NCBI GenBank assembly: GCA_032358165.1
Contig: JAALGY010000038.1
Coordinates: 2,108,001-2,172,000 of the forward strand
Source: Diplosphaera chodatii
Taxonomy: Eukaryota; Chlorophyta; Trebouxiophyceae; Prasiolales; Stichococcaceae
Direction: 5' to 3'
Length of the DNA: 64,000 nucleotides
In this document: in pieces, positions 47,259 through 59,226 of the stretch
Layout: each line of letters begins with the position of its first letter
Position numbering within the stretch: position 1 is the stretch's first letter
Translations under genes and position numbers: made by a program
The notes under the pieces: model-generated
Seen by the model: only the letters and a program-made list of their open reading frames with translations
Database searches by the model: none
What the model was told of the DNA's origin: nothing

Positions 47259-48345
47259 GCACACGTATGCGGTCGTGAAAGTCGCACTTCGAACAGACCA
47301 AGCAGCAACAACAGAGAGGGTACAGCCCATACGTCATGGGTCGAGGTGCAGATCAGAGGACTGGTCACGTTTTGTGAGTGCTGACAGCAGCACTGCTGGT
47401 AAGCATCGCGACACGCGACTGGATCCCAAACGTTTTTCAAGCTTTGCATGTAGGTCAGAAGGGCAGAACTGAACATGTGAACTGTAGCTGATAGAGTATG
47501 GTTTCTGCAGCTTGAACCATGTGATTCTTATGCCGTGGCCAGCATCGGTATGACATTCGTCGACTTACAGCACTGCATCATTGTTGCAGTGGTCTACTGG
47601 AACTTGCTATGTGCCTGCAGATTGAGTCCAGTTTGCATCAGGTTGCCGCTTTGCTTTCTGTGCTGAAACGAACCCGCCAAGGGTGCCAGTCGCTGCAAAG
47701 ACCACGATGTAATGAGGGGCATGCACGAGTCGTCAATGTCAGAGACCATGCACATGCATGCGCGCAAGCGCTTGACAGCAGATGTTGCACCGCCATCACA
47801 TGCCAACACCCTGTCTTAGCCTGTGCACCATCCGTGGAGCAGAGCGCAGGCTTGGCTGACCATTGCAAGTGCCTCGTTTGGAACCAACCATAGAGCTTGG
47901 GAAACGTGTGACCCGGCCCTGCAGCGAAATGCACCTGAATGCATCAGCCAACATCAGCCATCGGGTCAGCCGTGCGTCATACCCGCGCAACTTGCACATA
48001 GGCGTTGTATCAGGTGACACGGCGCTGCTTCTGCTGTAGCTTTCACCCACTGGTAAAGCCTTGCTGCTGCTGAAGAGCAGTGATTGTGGTGGCGTTGACT
48101 GGCCGCTGTAATGCCAACCTAGCCGCCTGCAGGCATTGTGCAGTGTCCCACATCCAGTTCACTGGCGCTATTCAAGCGACTTTGCCCTTGCGCGTCCAGC
48201 CGAAGACAGAAACGTTCCAAAATTGACAGATCTTGGACAGACCAACATGCCTGTGGTGGCTTTTCGCCGCACTTGAACTGTGCAAACGTGCTGAAAGGAT
48301 CGTAAAGTAGTGTAATTTGAGTGAGAAACGGATCAGAAGGCCACG
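47259..48345. other. spacer, no gene seen
   Basis: Holds the 3' UTR of the giant gene and the promoter of the next one. Compositionally non-coding. Confidence 0.5.
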
Positions 48346-51062
48346 ATGCCGCGCGCCGACGATCTGCAGTGGCTGGCAGAAGGGGTGGAGGATCAACAGG
48401 TTGCGCGCAGCAGCAAGAGCGGGTCATCGATGGTGCACAAGCTAACGTCCCCGCTGCGTCGGCTGAGCAACACCATCAAGCGTTCCAGCCTATCAGGCAG
48501 CACCGACGGCAGCGGCAACGGCGGTGCCAAGGCAGGGACTGCCGCCATGAGCAAGACTGGCGGCAACCCCTTTGCTGGAGCAGGTAAGAACAGCTATACA
48601 GAACAGCAAAACGTTTGAGTGCAACACAGCTCACTATAATAGTCAGGACGATCTTTATCCCCGCCGACAGCTTCTGGTGTATGGGTACATGAGGGTACCT
48701 ATTGCAGCATGCCAGTGCTCATAACATGCTTCAAGGCCAACAAGCACGTGATGGTGCAGCCTTCAGCACCCTGCCGAGTCTGCCGGAGTCGGCACGGTCG
48801 TTCACGGAGGGCATGTCCGGCGGCAGGCGGCCGCAGCTGCAAGTGCCACGTGCGCAGTCCCAGACGCTGCCACAGGTGCTTCTGTGTTGGCTGCTGGCTC
48901 AAGCCTGCGGATGCCCGGAACAACATAGCACTCCATCACCAAGCAGTCGCAGCAGCCGTACATTTGTGTAATACCTACTGATTCGTTGGATGGAACGCTT
49001 GGACAGACGAGCCACTGCTGTCCATGCAGATTGGCCGGCTGCCGAGCACACCTGCGGCTTCCGGCAATCAGCTGCCACGCATCTCTGCTGGCGGTGAGAG
49101 CAGCCGGCGCACAAGTGCCAATGGCGCAGGACGCGTCAGCAGCGGCGGCGGCGTTGCCGCAGATGACATGGCACCCCACAAGCGCACCTTCACGAAGACC
49201 TCGATGCAGGTTTACTATACGCTGCCCCTGACTCGTTCCTGTGGCATGCCATCAAGACAGGACTGCAAGTGCCACTTGTGACGTCATCCAGGGCATGATG
49301 TCACGCATCACTGGGGGCGGTGGCAGCCGACTGTCTGCAACAGGCGATGCACCATCCGCAGCAGCGCAGCGCATCACGACCCCAGCGCCAGCGAGCTCAG
49401 CAGCACAGCAGCCAATGGCTGCCTCTTCTCCCCGGTGAGTGGGGCCCAGACCGTGAGCTGCTCACATCATGCGTGTGTGTGGAGCAGCTGTAGGGTGCAC
49501 GCCGCATCGCATGTGAGCTGTATGCTCGTGTGTCTGCAGGGTGGCCACGCCCAAGGCGCACGTGGGAGAGGCGCTGAGGGCGCAGCGTGCGCCGCCGCCG
49601 CCGCTGACGCCGGCACAGAAGGACGCCGCACGGTTGCAGGCGCTGCAGGATGCGACCAGGCCTAAGCCCAAGGGCCCCACTGCACCCACTGACCCCCTGA
49701 CAGGTGAGCAGATGTGCTGTCACCAAGATGAGATTTCAAAAGCCACAGCCCTTGCCGCCAGTGCCAACTTAGCAGGAAAGCGACTGGACGTTTCATCCGG
49801 GCCATCTTACACCAAATGTTGTCACGACACTGCAGGTGAGCTGTATGCAGAGGTGCCGCTTGAGGCCATGGCAGGCTTCAGCCGCAGCGCCTCCCCTCGA
49901 CTAGGTGCCACCACCCCCGCCGCCAGAGCGGGTCCACAGGCCAGCAACCCCTTCAGCGAGTACAGTGCATCTCTCGGCGGCAAAGCGGCCCGCAGCACAG
50001 TGCCCGCCCCACCCTACAGCGCCACCAGCGGCACACCGGGCGCCAAGCCTGGCGGCGGGCCGGCGGCCAGTGCTGCGACAGCCGCTCTCAACAGCGGCAG
50101 CAAGCCGGTTGGGAAGGCGTCAGGCGGCATCGCCCCGCTGCAGATCTCTGCATCTGCGGCAGGCGCCGGCAGCACTGCCAGCAGGTGGCCGACTGTGCGG
50201 ATAGGTTCTGCCTGTGTGACGCAGATCATGCAGTGCACTGCTTGAGCAACATTGACTCGTTCAACGCCGCCTTGAGCAATGCGCAGATGCACCGTGTCTA
50301 TCAGGTGGCAGCCGCAGGAGCCTGGCAGCCCGACCGGCAGCATCCGCGGGCAGGGGGAGAAGCGTGGCTGGCTGTCCAGCCTGTTTCCCAGGAGGTGCAC
50401 AATGCGTCAAGACGCGTGCCATTGTGAAGCATCACCGCCTTGCAGTATACCTTTCGTGCACTGTGCAACAATGGGCTCACTGCAGCTAGCACCCGGCATA
50501 CCTCCGTCTAACTTTAGCCAGTTACGGCCGCAGGTGGCAGCGCCTGCACAGCGAGGTGCCAAGCCAGCACCCCGGGCTGGGCAGCGGCGGCAGCGCAGCG
50601 CAGGCAGCCCCGGCTTCGGCGTCGACGGACTACCGCACCAAGTCCGCCGCCTACATAGCGTGCGCCTGCCCGCTGCCCTGAATATCTAATTGTCTGTGCA
50701 TTGCAGGGCCGCCAGCTGATCCTTTGCTTTAGGTTGCATCATTCGGTCGACAGAAGCGGTGCCAGCAGCTTGACAGACTTTGCTGCGCTGTCTGCAGGTA
50801 TCTGCAGGACCTGAAGCAGCAGATCGGCGGCAAACTGGTGTCGCTCACGCCAGTTGATATAGAGTCAGGGCCAGCCGGCGGCGGTGCGCTCAGCACGAAG
50901 CGGCGCTGCGGGGGTGCAGGCCGCAAGTGCGGCTGGACGAGCGCCGTCCTGATTGCAATCCTTGTGGTTGCCATACTGACGCTGCTGATCATGCGGGGGC
51001 ACCGGCAGGCTGAGCACTCGCTGCCGCCCCCGCCCCAGCTGCCGCATCCACCAGCCGGCTGA
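48346..51062 (+). CDS. disordered tail-anchored membrane protein, unknown function
   Basis: Nine exons, 570 aa: 48346-48583, 48736-48875, 49030-49209, 49292-49434, 49540-49703, 49836-50184, 50287-50394, 50534-50659, 50798-51062. It starts MPRADDLQWLAEGVEDQQ. The body is Ser/Ala/Pro/Gly-rich and probably disordered, with basic patches (SPLRRLSNTIKRSS, PHKRTFTKTSMQ). A helical segment AYLQDLKQQIGGKLVSLTP (from residue 483) precedes a single hydrophobic stretch WTSAVLIAILVVAILTLLIM (529-548) and a short Pro-rich tail. With no signal peptide and one membrane segment near the C-terminus it should be a tail-anchored protein with a cytosolic body, resembling a tether or trafficking adaptor in layout. 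I do not recognise the family. The junction into exon 7 is the least certain. Confidence 0.7.
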
Positions 51063-51459
51063 GGAATGCAGCACTGCGGCTGAAATCAGTCATAGTGAGC
51101 CTCTGGTGCTCGCCAGGCATTTTGCAACGTCGTCTGTCAAGCAACTTTGGGACAGCTGGGTAGAGGATCAATGCACATGCTCGCAAGATGTGCACATGAC
51201 ACATGCTTTTGGCGGGGAACTTCGGGCCATCTTGTCGCAATTTGCGCTGCGTTCAAAAGTGTACACTATCTTGCTGATTTTCTGTCATCTGCACGGACTT
51301 CTGAGCCCTGTGCAGCAAACAAACAGCAGGACTTTTCAAGTTTGATCGAGCTGTTGGTGCAATCCCATCAGCTGATGCACGGCAGCAGCGGCGCCACGCA
51401 CAAGACTAACGTGCCTGCACATGCCTGATGTAGTATAGCACGCATTCAAGTAGGCCGGC
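51063..51459. other. spacer, promoter of gamma-tubulin expected here
   Basis: About 400 bp between the stop of the tail-anchored protein gene and the gamma-tubulin ATG. Nothing diagnostic is visible. Confidence 0.5.
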
Positions 51460-54400
51460 ATGCCGCGCGAAATCATCTCGCTGCAGGTCGGCCAGGCCGG
51501 CAACCAGATCGGCGCTCAATTTTGGAAGACGGTGCGCATCAACCCTGCACGGCGCATCTGTACATTGTGTAACACCCCAGCGGCCTAATGGTAGTCTTGT
51601 GGCGCGGTAATGGATCGACAATAGTGGCTACTGTGTCATGCAGCTGTGCCGCGAGCACGGCATCGCCAATGATGGCACCCTACAAGATTTTGCGTCAGAG
51701 GTGCGGCTGCTTGCGTGTCAGTGCGGTTGTGGACGAGGCAAACAAGGCAAGGCGTCTTTGCATCAGGCAGCTTGCACAGCCGGCGGGCGTCCCGTTGCGG
51801 AGCTGCGCACTTGTGCGCTGCTGCAGGGGGAGCCTGGAGACTGCAAGGACGTGTTCTTCTACCAGGCGGACGATGAGCGGTACACGCCGCGCGCAATGCT
51901 GCTGGACCTCGAGCCCAGGTGACAGCAGGGGAACCCTGCGATCACACATGGAGGCGGCGTCAGGGCTCGGATGCTGCGGACCATGCCCGGTATACAGCGA
52001 GGGCTGACCGCGAACACCTGGTGGTCTGCAGGGTCATCAATGGCATTCAGAGCGGGGAGATGCGGCACCTGTTCAATCCAGAGAATGTCTTCCTGTCAGA
52101 CCACGGCGGCGGTGCCGGTGGGTTGCTGGTTGGCCCGCTCCTGACATTGCCCGTTTACGTTGCGAGCGCAGCGTGACAAAGTTCAGCAAAGTTCTCCAGC
52201 CTCCTCTTGGCCGCGCTTTATTCTTGAACAATGCAAAAGCTGCTTTGTGTCCGTCGTATCCTGCGCTTGCACGTTTTGCAGGCAACATCTGGGCTTCGGG
52301 GTACCACCAGGCGGAGGAGTCGGCAGAGGACATCCTGGACATGATTGGTGGGTCGTCTTGGGAAGTCAAGGGTCAGGGCGTTCTTTAGAACCTTGTCTGC
52401 CTGCCAATGCACCACCGTAGCCCCTGACGTCTGCCAACACACCCCCCCAACGGCTGGAGACGCGGCTGCAGATGATGACGATCATCCCTTCACGCTCTGC
52501 GCTGACTGCATCCTAGCTGAAACGTCACAGCCATGGAAACACGAGGGTTGCTTCGGCATGGACTCACGACTGGGCGAACTTGTATGCCACCATTGCATGC
52601 AGACCGGGAGGCCGGGTACGCTGACAGCCTGGAGGGCTTCTGCATGACGCACAGCATCGCGGGCGGCACCGGCAGCGGCATGGGCAGCTACCTGCTGGAG
52701 CTGCTGGCGGACCGCTACCCCAAGAAGCTGCTGCAGACGTTCAGGTGCGCTGTTGGCAGAGCTCCTGCCGTCAGCGCACACCTTCTGCGGCGAGCTGCAT
52801 GCGCACACAGCTGCAGCCAACTGGCTGTGCTCATTCAATTCTGTGTCAAAGCAATGTGGCTCACAGCTGGCCGTGCGCCCATCCCGGCAGCTGGTGACAG
52901 ATGCTCCATGCGTGCACCTTGCAGCGTGTTCCCCAACCAGAATGAGGACGCGTCGGATGTGGTGGTGCAGCCCTACAACTCCATGCTGACGCTCAAGCGG
53001 CTGGCTCTCGATGCCGACGCTGTTGTGGTGCGCTGAGATTAAACTTCTCCTTTCGAAAATTGCGTTTCTCAGTCATGGGCACACCTCTGCCAGTGGTCAC
53101 CCACTACGAGCCTCGTTTGGAGTCGCCTGTGCTGACAGTGGGGCCAACTGGACACAGTAGCTGCCGGCAGCGCACACACTGCAATCACCATGCACAGCGC
53201 TGCTGCCACAGCACGGTGGATACACCTGCTATGCGGCTCACCGTCGACTGTGCAGCTGCAAGAGGGTGCGCTGTGCAGGTGCTGGACAACACGGCGCTGA
53301 ACCGCATCGCGCAGCAGCAGCTGCGGGTGGATGGCCCGGTCAGCGTGCAGCACATCAACGGGCTGGTGGCGACCGTCATGGCCGCCTCCACCGCCACCCT
53401 GCGCTACCCAGGTCGGGCGTGCAGCGCCCAGCACCTAGCAAGGCCGCATGGTTGGGATCATTTGGAGTTGCAGCAGGCAGTGTGAACGGCAATCTGGAGC
53501 TGTGGGCCTGCACCGAGGCCCAGCAAGCCGGGTGGTCGCGTGTGCCAGGCCCTGAAGCGCTGGCGCTGAGCGCGCAGGGTACATGCACAACAGCCTGGTG
53601 GGGCTGATGGCGGGGCTCATCCCGCTGCCGCGCTGCCACTTCCTGATGGCGGGCTACACCCCGCTGTCCCCGCCGCCCGCGGGCCCCGCCGCCGGTGCAC
53701 GCCCGACCTGCTATTGGCACATCGTGCTGACACACAGCGTCACGTGCTGCTGTTTTGAAGCCTCTTCCGGGCAGCGGCCGACGAAGTCAAGCACGAGACC
53801 GCTGAGTATGCCATGCGCTGCACGACTGCAGGCGCTGCGCAGCAGCCCCCCAGCACGCCGGCGGCCGGCCTGGCGCCCGCAGACGCCGGGCTGGGGCCCC
53901 CAGCCCCGCAGCAGGTGAGCACACTGGCGGCAGCTGCTGGGTGCAGTCGTGAGAAGGGTGCCCACTGTCAGACGACAAGACACGACAGCTGGGCAGCTGT
54001 TTACTAAAACAGAAAACCATCGTCAAACTTAAGGAGCATGACTGACATGACACGCCGGTGCTTGTGCTGTTCGCAGCGGGTGCGGCGGACGACGGTGCTG
54101 GACGTGCAGCGGCGGCTGCTGCAGGAGCGCAACGCGATGGTTTCCGCGCACGCGGCCGGCCCCCGCCGCTCTGCTGAGCAGGGCAAGCACATCGCGCTGC
54201 TGCACCTCATACAGGTGCCGCCGCGACGCCCCGGGCCCCGACCCCTGGGTCGGAAAGGGTGTTCTTCAGGCCCGTCTCCAACCACAGCGGGCATGCCAGA
54301 GCAACAGCGGGTGCTGTTCCAACGAGGGCAGGCCCCGCCTGAGTGCGGAGCGCCTGGCGTCTGCTGCAGGGCGAGGTGGAGCCGGGGCAGGTGCACAAGA

Positions 54401-55486
54401 GCCTGGCGGCCATCCGGGAGCGCCAGTCGGTGCGCTTCATCGACTGGGCGCCCGCCTCGATACAGGTGCGGCGCCCTGCTTCCAAAAGCCCTCGGGGCTT
54501 GGTGTGCGTTGCTGCTTGTCATGCAGCAAGCACCGCAAGAACTGCTGGCGGTGCAAGTGGGAGGGACATGCGTGACACGCACTCCAAGGTGTTGCCGACA
54601 GCCAGCGGCGAGGCACCGGCCAAACTGCAATGATGTGGCACCCATGGGGTGCTTTCCTCGTGTCATTTTGGTCACAACCCCAAACCCATCCTCGCAGCAC
54701 GCGCTTGGTCTGGCGGCCTGCAGGTGGCGCTGGCGCGGGCGAGCCCGTACGTGGCCACCCCGCACCGGGTGAGCGGCCTGATGCTGGCGAACCACACCTC
54801 CATCCGCCACCTGCTGGACCGCACCCTGCGCCACTACGACAAGCTCATGGAGCGCAAGGTGCTGCCTGGGGCTGTCATCATCTCAGCGCATCACTGTGTA
54901 CGACCTCCTTGCCAAGCCCTTGCAGCAGCGCCATTTTCCGCCAGAAAGCGTCCTGCACAGTCAACGTGAGATGTGCTCAGCGTCATGTTGGGCAGACTGC
55001 AGGTCACTCGGATCATGTCCACACGTCTGGTTCTGCGAGCTGACCCGTGCGTGTGTCCTGGGCATGGTCGCAGGCGTTCCTGCACGACTACGAGAAGTGG
55101 CCGCTGTTCCGCACCGGGGAGGGCCGCCACGCGCAGCAGAACCTGGACGAGTTTGATGACGCACGGGAGACGGTGGCCAGCCTGTCGGCAGAGTACCGCG
55201 CGGCGGAGCACCGAGACTTCGTGAGTGGGCCGGCTTGCGGCTTCTCGATATAAGAAGCATGTCATGCTACTGCTTGTATTTTGCTTGCTTCTTCCTTATT
55301 GAACAAGTTTTGCACCCGGGGCCGCTGCAGCTTTTGTCTGCCGGGTGAGGGCGGCACCAGAGTTGGCTGATGTATCTCTGTGTGCGACTGCAGATCGAGC
55401 GGTCGATGCAGAGCAGCGGCCCGGGCAGCACCACCTCGTCGGCACCCAGCTCCTTGGCAGTTTCTGACGGCCGGATGCGGCTTTGA
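51460..55486 (+). CDS. TUBG: gamma-tubulin
   Basis: Nucleates microtubules as part of gamma-tubulin complexes at basal bodies, centrosome equivalents and cortical sites. Fifteen exons, 538 aa: 51460-51531, 51644-51700, 51827-51918, 52032-52117, 52282-52347, 52603-52744, 52925-53027, 53279-53411, 53578-53694, 53775-53914, 54077-54214, 54370-54465, 54724-54858, 55074-55220, 55394-55486. It starts [18 protein letters not shown]. It has the gamma-type GTP-binding loop [10 protein letters not shown] (about 144-153), '[19 protein letters not shown]', '[10 protein letters not shown]', '[10 protein letters not shown]' and '[14 protein letters not shown]'. It is longer than the usual about 450-475 aa because of an insertion of about 50 residues between strand S7 (GYTPL) and helix H9 (VRRTTVLD), that is, in the M-loop. 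There is also a Gly/Gln insertion near '[18 protein letters not shown]' and a Ser-rich C-terminus. The start is fixed by the universally conserved N-terminus. Confidence 0.97.
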
Positions 55487-55967
55487 CGGCGGGTACCTCA
55501 GCAATGTGCTATGGTCGGGACACTGCGTACTCAGTACACGCTGGGAAACTGATACTCAATCAGCGATCAGTTTATAGGGCAGCAAAAACCGTCACTTGGG
55601 GGCTACAAGGCAATGAAAATGATGTCAGCAGTAATGCAGAGCCCAAAGGGCAACAGAAAAGGAGCTGGCAAACACCATTGAAACAGCGGCGTCAGCAGCT
55701 GTTTGCAGACATGCCGGGGGCATGTCACTACGTTTCGGCTGTCGAGGTTGGTGCATTGACGAGATGGGCTGGAAGGCATGTGAAGGGACATTATCATCCA
55801 TTCTAGTCTACATAGGTGCCAGTTTTGCCCGGCTGCGCAAGCTATTACTGTACTACCCCTGCCTCTCTACGCTTTCCTCCACGACACTCTCCCACATCAG
55901 GCCTGCCTCTTAGTTGTGTTGCTGGCGGGGCAGCCAGCAGCGCTGCGGACGGCCGCGCGGTCCGCCA
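55487..55967. other. convergent spacer between gamma-tubulin and CAP gene 3' ends
   Basis: AT-richer. It must carry both 3' UTRs and polyadenylation sites. I could not find an unambiguous TGTAA signal. Confidence 0.5.
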
Positions 55968-58555
55968 TCATGTCAGCGCCATCACGTTGGCCGTGAAGTA
56001 TGCCGGCGTGGCGATGTTGCCTTGCGGGTAGTACTGGCAGACGTACATGACCGCATCGATGCCGTCATACCTGTGGGCCAGACAGGGACACGGTAGTCAA
56101 GACTTGCTTATTATGTCAGATAACATGACAGGGCAGACTGTTGGACACATGAAGGACAGCCCGCCTGACGGCAGCAGAAGCCAGCAGGTGGGGCTCACCC
56201 GCTGGGGCACTGTGCTGAAGCGCAGCCGACTGTGGTGGTGCTGGCCCAAATCAGCGCGCTGCAGGTATAATAAAAAGCGAGGCTGATCCCTCGCACCAGA
56301 TGCGTGTGCCTCGACGCTGGTCATGTGCGGGTCACACCCGGGTGGCTGCACAGTGGCAAGCAGCGACACGAGCGCTGGGCAGCGCACCTGAAGTGGCCGG
56401 CCGCAGACTGGTAGCCAGGGTTGGTATAGTCGTAGCTCTTGATCTGCGGCAGGGGAGCTGGTCAGCTCTGCAGTCCCACCTTTGACATACTCTACTTACC
56501 GCCACGTATAGCGACATCATGGCCTAAATTGCTTCAGCTCCCCTCACCTCATCGTAGAAACCAAACAGCGCATCTGCCCAGCCGTCTGAGATGACGCGCG
56601 GCTGGTTCTGCCAGTAGTATCTGCAGCGCAGGCAGGCAGGGCGTCAAATGCTCCGTTCGAGCCTACAAAGCGTAGTGCGTGCATGATCAGGTGCGATTCT
56701 GCTGGCGGTATAGCATGTACAGCAGCTGTGGTGTACTCACGCATAGTAGAGGTTCTCCCCCACTTTTGGCATGCCGCTATGCTGGAACTTGCACCTACAT
56801 GGATGTACAAGCACACAAGTCAAACTGAAGCTCGCAGCTCGAGGTATGGTGTCAGACGACACTTCTCTCCAGGCCAGGCAACACCCCCAGACGCATAGCT
56901 GCTGTGATGACAGACTTGCAGCAGCACCAGCAGCATGGCTCACCCGTTGGCCCAGCTCTGGGACTGCGCCGCCAGGGTCGCGTTCCAGGCCAGCGGCGGC
57001 GTCTTCTGGTGGCGCGACCGGTACCCGTTGTGCAGCCAGGGCAGCAGCGCGCTCGTCGCGTTGTTGGGCGATGTGCCCGACGTGACCTTTGCGGGGTCGG
57101 TGGCCTGCGTGGCGGATGTCAGCGTGTTGGACTGTGCTGCCTTCAAACCCTGGCCAATTAAAGCCCAATGCGTGCAGGTCGTGTGCAGAGCCGGTCTGCT
57201 CAACTAGCCATACACAGCAGGATCGCCTTTGGGCTCACCGAGTTCTTTGTGGCGGTTGACGGCGCTGGCGTCGGGGCTGTGGGCGCCGCCGCAGCACGCG
57301 CCTGCTGCGTGGTCGCCTGCGTCGGCGCTGTGGTTGTGGCCACCACCGTCTTGGGCGCCGGCCTGCACCATCACGCTTGTGGTGTTGCTGAGGGGCTAAT
57401 CTGCTGCGGATACGGTGTGTGAGATGCTGTCTGGTGAATGACATCCATGTGGGCAACACACTGCCGTGCTCGTACGTTGGCGCCGCCTTGGCAGTGGGCT
57501 TCGGCGTGGGCTTCGCTGTGGGCTTTGCTGTCGGCTTTGCTGTCGGCTTGGCGGTCGGCTTCGCCGTGGGCTTCGCTGTGGGCTTTGCGGTCGGCTTGGC
57601 GGTCGGCTTTGCAGTTGGCTTCTTTGCTGTTGGTTTGGGTGTGGGCTTGGCCGTCGGCCTGCGGTTGGGCAAGCGCCGAAGTGAGCGTGGACTGACTTGC
57701 AGCACAAACACCGCGTGGCTGGCAACCCTTTCCCAGCACCGTGCTGCAAACTTGCTTCAGACAATGGACATAGGGCAGCGGTGTTGATAGTCGCTAGTCC
57801 ACAGCACTGCCGGGGCGCACTTGGGGGCTGCGGCGACCCGCAGGTTGCTGCCGCGCTGGTCGCCGCCGGGGATGTATTGGGGGACAAACGCAAACGCTGC
57901 AAGGTGAAGCAGACGATGTCAGAGGATGCTCGGGGGCAGGCTGTTGGTCTTGTCTGCTGATGGCGCGGCAAGCAAGGTGGGTATTGCGCACCTGTCTGTG
58001 TGGCGGTGCCCGCCTGCGCTGCCAGGCGCCGCGGCCAGGCCAGCCAAGGCTTGTCAGCTTGCACCTCCACCTTCGGGACCTGCGGCAATGTTGGTGTCCT
58101 GCTCAGCCTCTGCTCTATGATGATGACGCACATGCCACGCTTGGGCAGCTCCTCACCATGGCCCCTGCCGCTGTATGAGATAGCCTCAAGCTACAACAGA
58201 GAACTGACTATGAGCATTTACAAGCATCACGCACCCCCGTCTGCGGGATCTTGCCAGCGATCAGCGCAGGGGCGCCCTCTGGCCGCTGCCTGGGAAGCAG
58301 CAGCTCGACGGCTGTGCTGCCGCCCATTGCGCACGCCACAAGCAGCCCCAGCAGCATGAAAGCCACCTGAATTGCACGAGATCGTCCGTCAAGCCCTGAT
58401 GCGCTTCAGCGGCTTGTCTCTGCGGGCTTCGGGCTTGTTATGAAGTTCTGGCCCAAGCTGTACCGCGACACTACCACTTCGGCAGTATGCAGAATGCTTT
58501 GCCGTTGGCAGGAAGGTATAAAACGAATGATCAAGCTCACCTGTGTGCGTGCCAT
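55968..58555 (-). CDS. secreted CAP/PR-1 (SCP) domain protein with Pro-Thr-Ala-Lys stalk
   Basis: Eleven exons, 372 aa: 58555-58541, 58366-58222, 57896-57821, 57691-57476, 57362-57239, 57140-56944, 56794-56741, 56620-56548, 56443-56388, 56258-56199, 56070-55968. The five-codon first exon (MARTQ) joins [16 protein letters not shown] to make a clean signal peptide. An N-terminal region is followed by about 14 PTAK/PTPK repeats and a Pro/Thr/Ala linker ([15 protein letters not shown]). The CAP domain (residues about 193-372) has [35 protein letters not shown], the signature [16 protein letters not shown] with its cavity histidine, and the C-terminal [20 protein letters not shown]. Family members are secreted, disulphide-bonded lipid- or sterol-binding or wall-associated proteins; function here is inference. 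The donor of exon 2 (GTAAAT at 58221) was chosen by phase over a GTGCGT 13 bp earlier. Confidence 0.88.
57487..57659 (-). repeat. 12-bp minisatellite encoding PTAK/PTPK repeats
   Basis: Tandem copies of a roughly 12-bp unit (AAGCCGACCGCC and variants) inside exon 4 of the CAP gene. The unit is a multiple of three, so copy-number change keeps the frame. One six-base insertion gives a doubled Lys ([10 protein letters not shown]). Confidence 0.9.
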
Positions 58556-59226
58556 CAGATCCAAGCGCCGCGTGACACCTTGCGGACGGCCTAATGCACG
58601 CGGGGTGGCTGCCTGGGCTCTCTGCAATCGTGCACTGCTGTGGGGCGGTACAACACGCCAGCGCCGTTCGATCTGCGGTACCTCACCTTCTTGTGTGCCT
58701 CGGAATGTCGAAGTACCAGCGCTCGATAACACCTACGGTGCTGCACCTGACCCTACCGACAACGCTTGCAGGCTGCTTCGGTCACGCGCTGGCCTGCTGC
58801 TGACGACGCAGCACCGCCGCACAGGTGAACTACTGGTGATGAGTGGAGCCCCACAACGCTTGAAGCTGACGCCACGGGGCCAATGTGGCGCGGACCTGCG
58901 GTTTGTCACGGTGGCTGGCTTCGGCAATACAGTGACGTCAGCGTTGGGCCGGGCACAGCAAGGAGGATGCAGGAAGAGGGTGTGGTACCACATCACCCAT
59001 AGGCAGCCGCAGTTCTCCACATTGCCAATGGGTTGTCCCAGTGCCCAACTGTGATCCGAGTGTCCCCGTCACACCAAGACCACCTGCCAGCTGGGACAGC
59101 AGCAGGTACTGTACTCTCTTGCGTGCTGATGAGGCCACAATGAGTGCGGAGGTCCACACCACCTCCCAGTAGTGGCCATTCCCTCTCTGCAGACACATCG
59201 ACTGTTCTTGGTGAATGCTTGCCAGC
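58556..59226. other. spacer upstream of the CAP gene
   Basis: Contains the CAP promoter and the 3' UTR of the U-box gene, both on the minus strand. The open stretch 58440-59054 on + has no supporting splice partners or motifs. Confidence 0.5.

Noticed and set aside
57487..57659. Regular short repeats resembling a CRISPR-like array
   Set aside because: Units are 12 bp, contiguous, without spacers, and lie inside a coding exon.
57419..57787. Plus-strand frame with repeated VGFAVGFA hydrophobic sequence, looks like a membrane protein
   Set aside because: It is the complement of the 12-bp PTAK minisatellite of the CAP gene. The minus frame joins in phase to a signal peptide and a full CAP domain.
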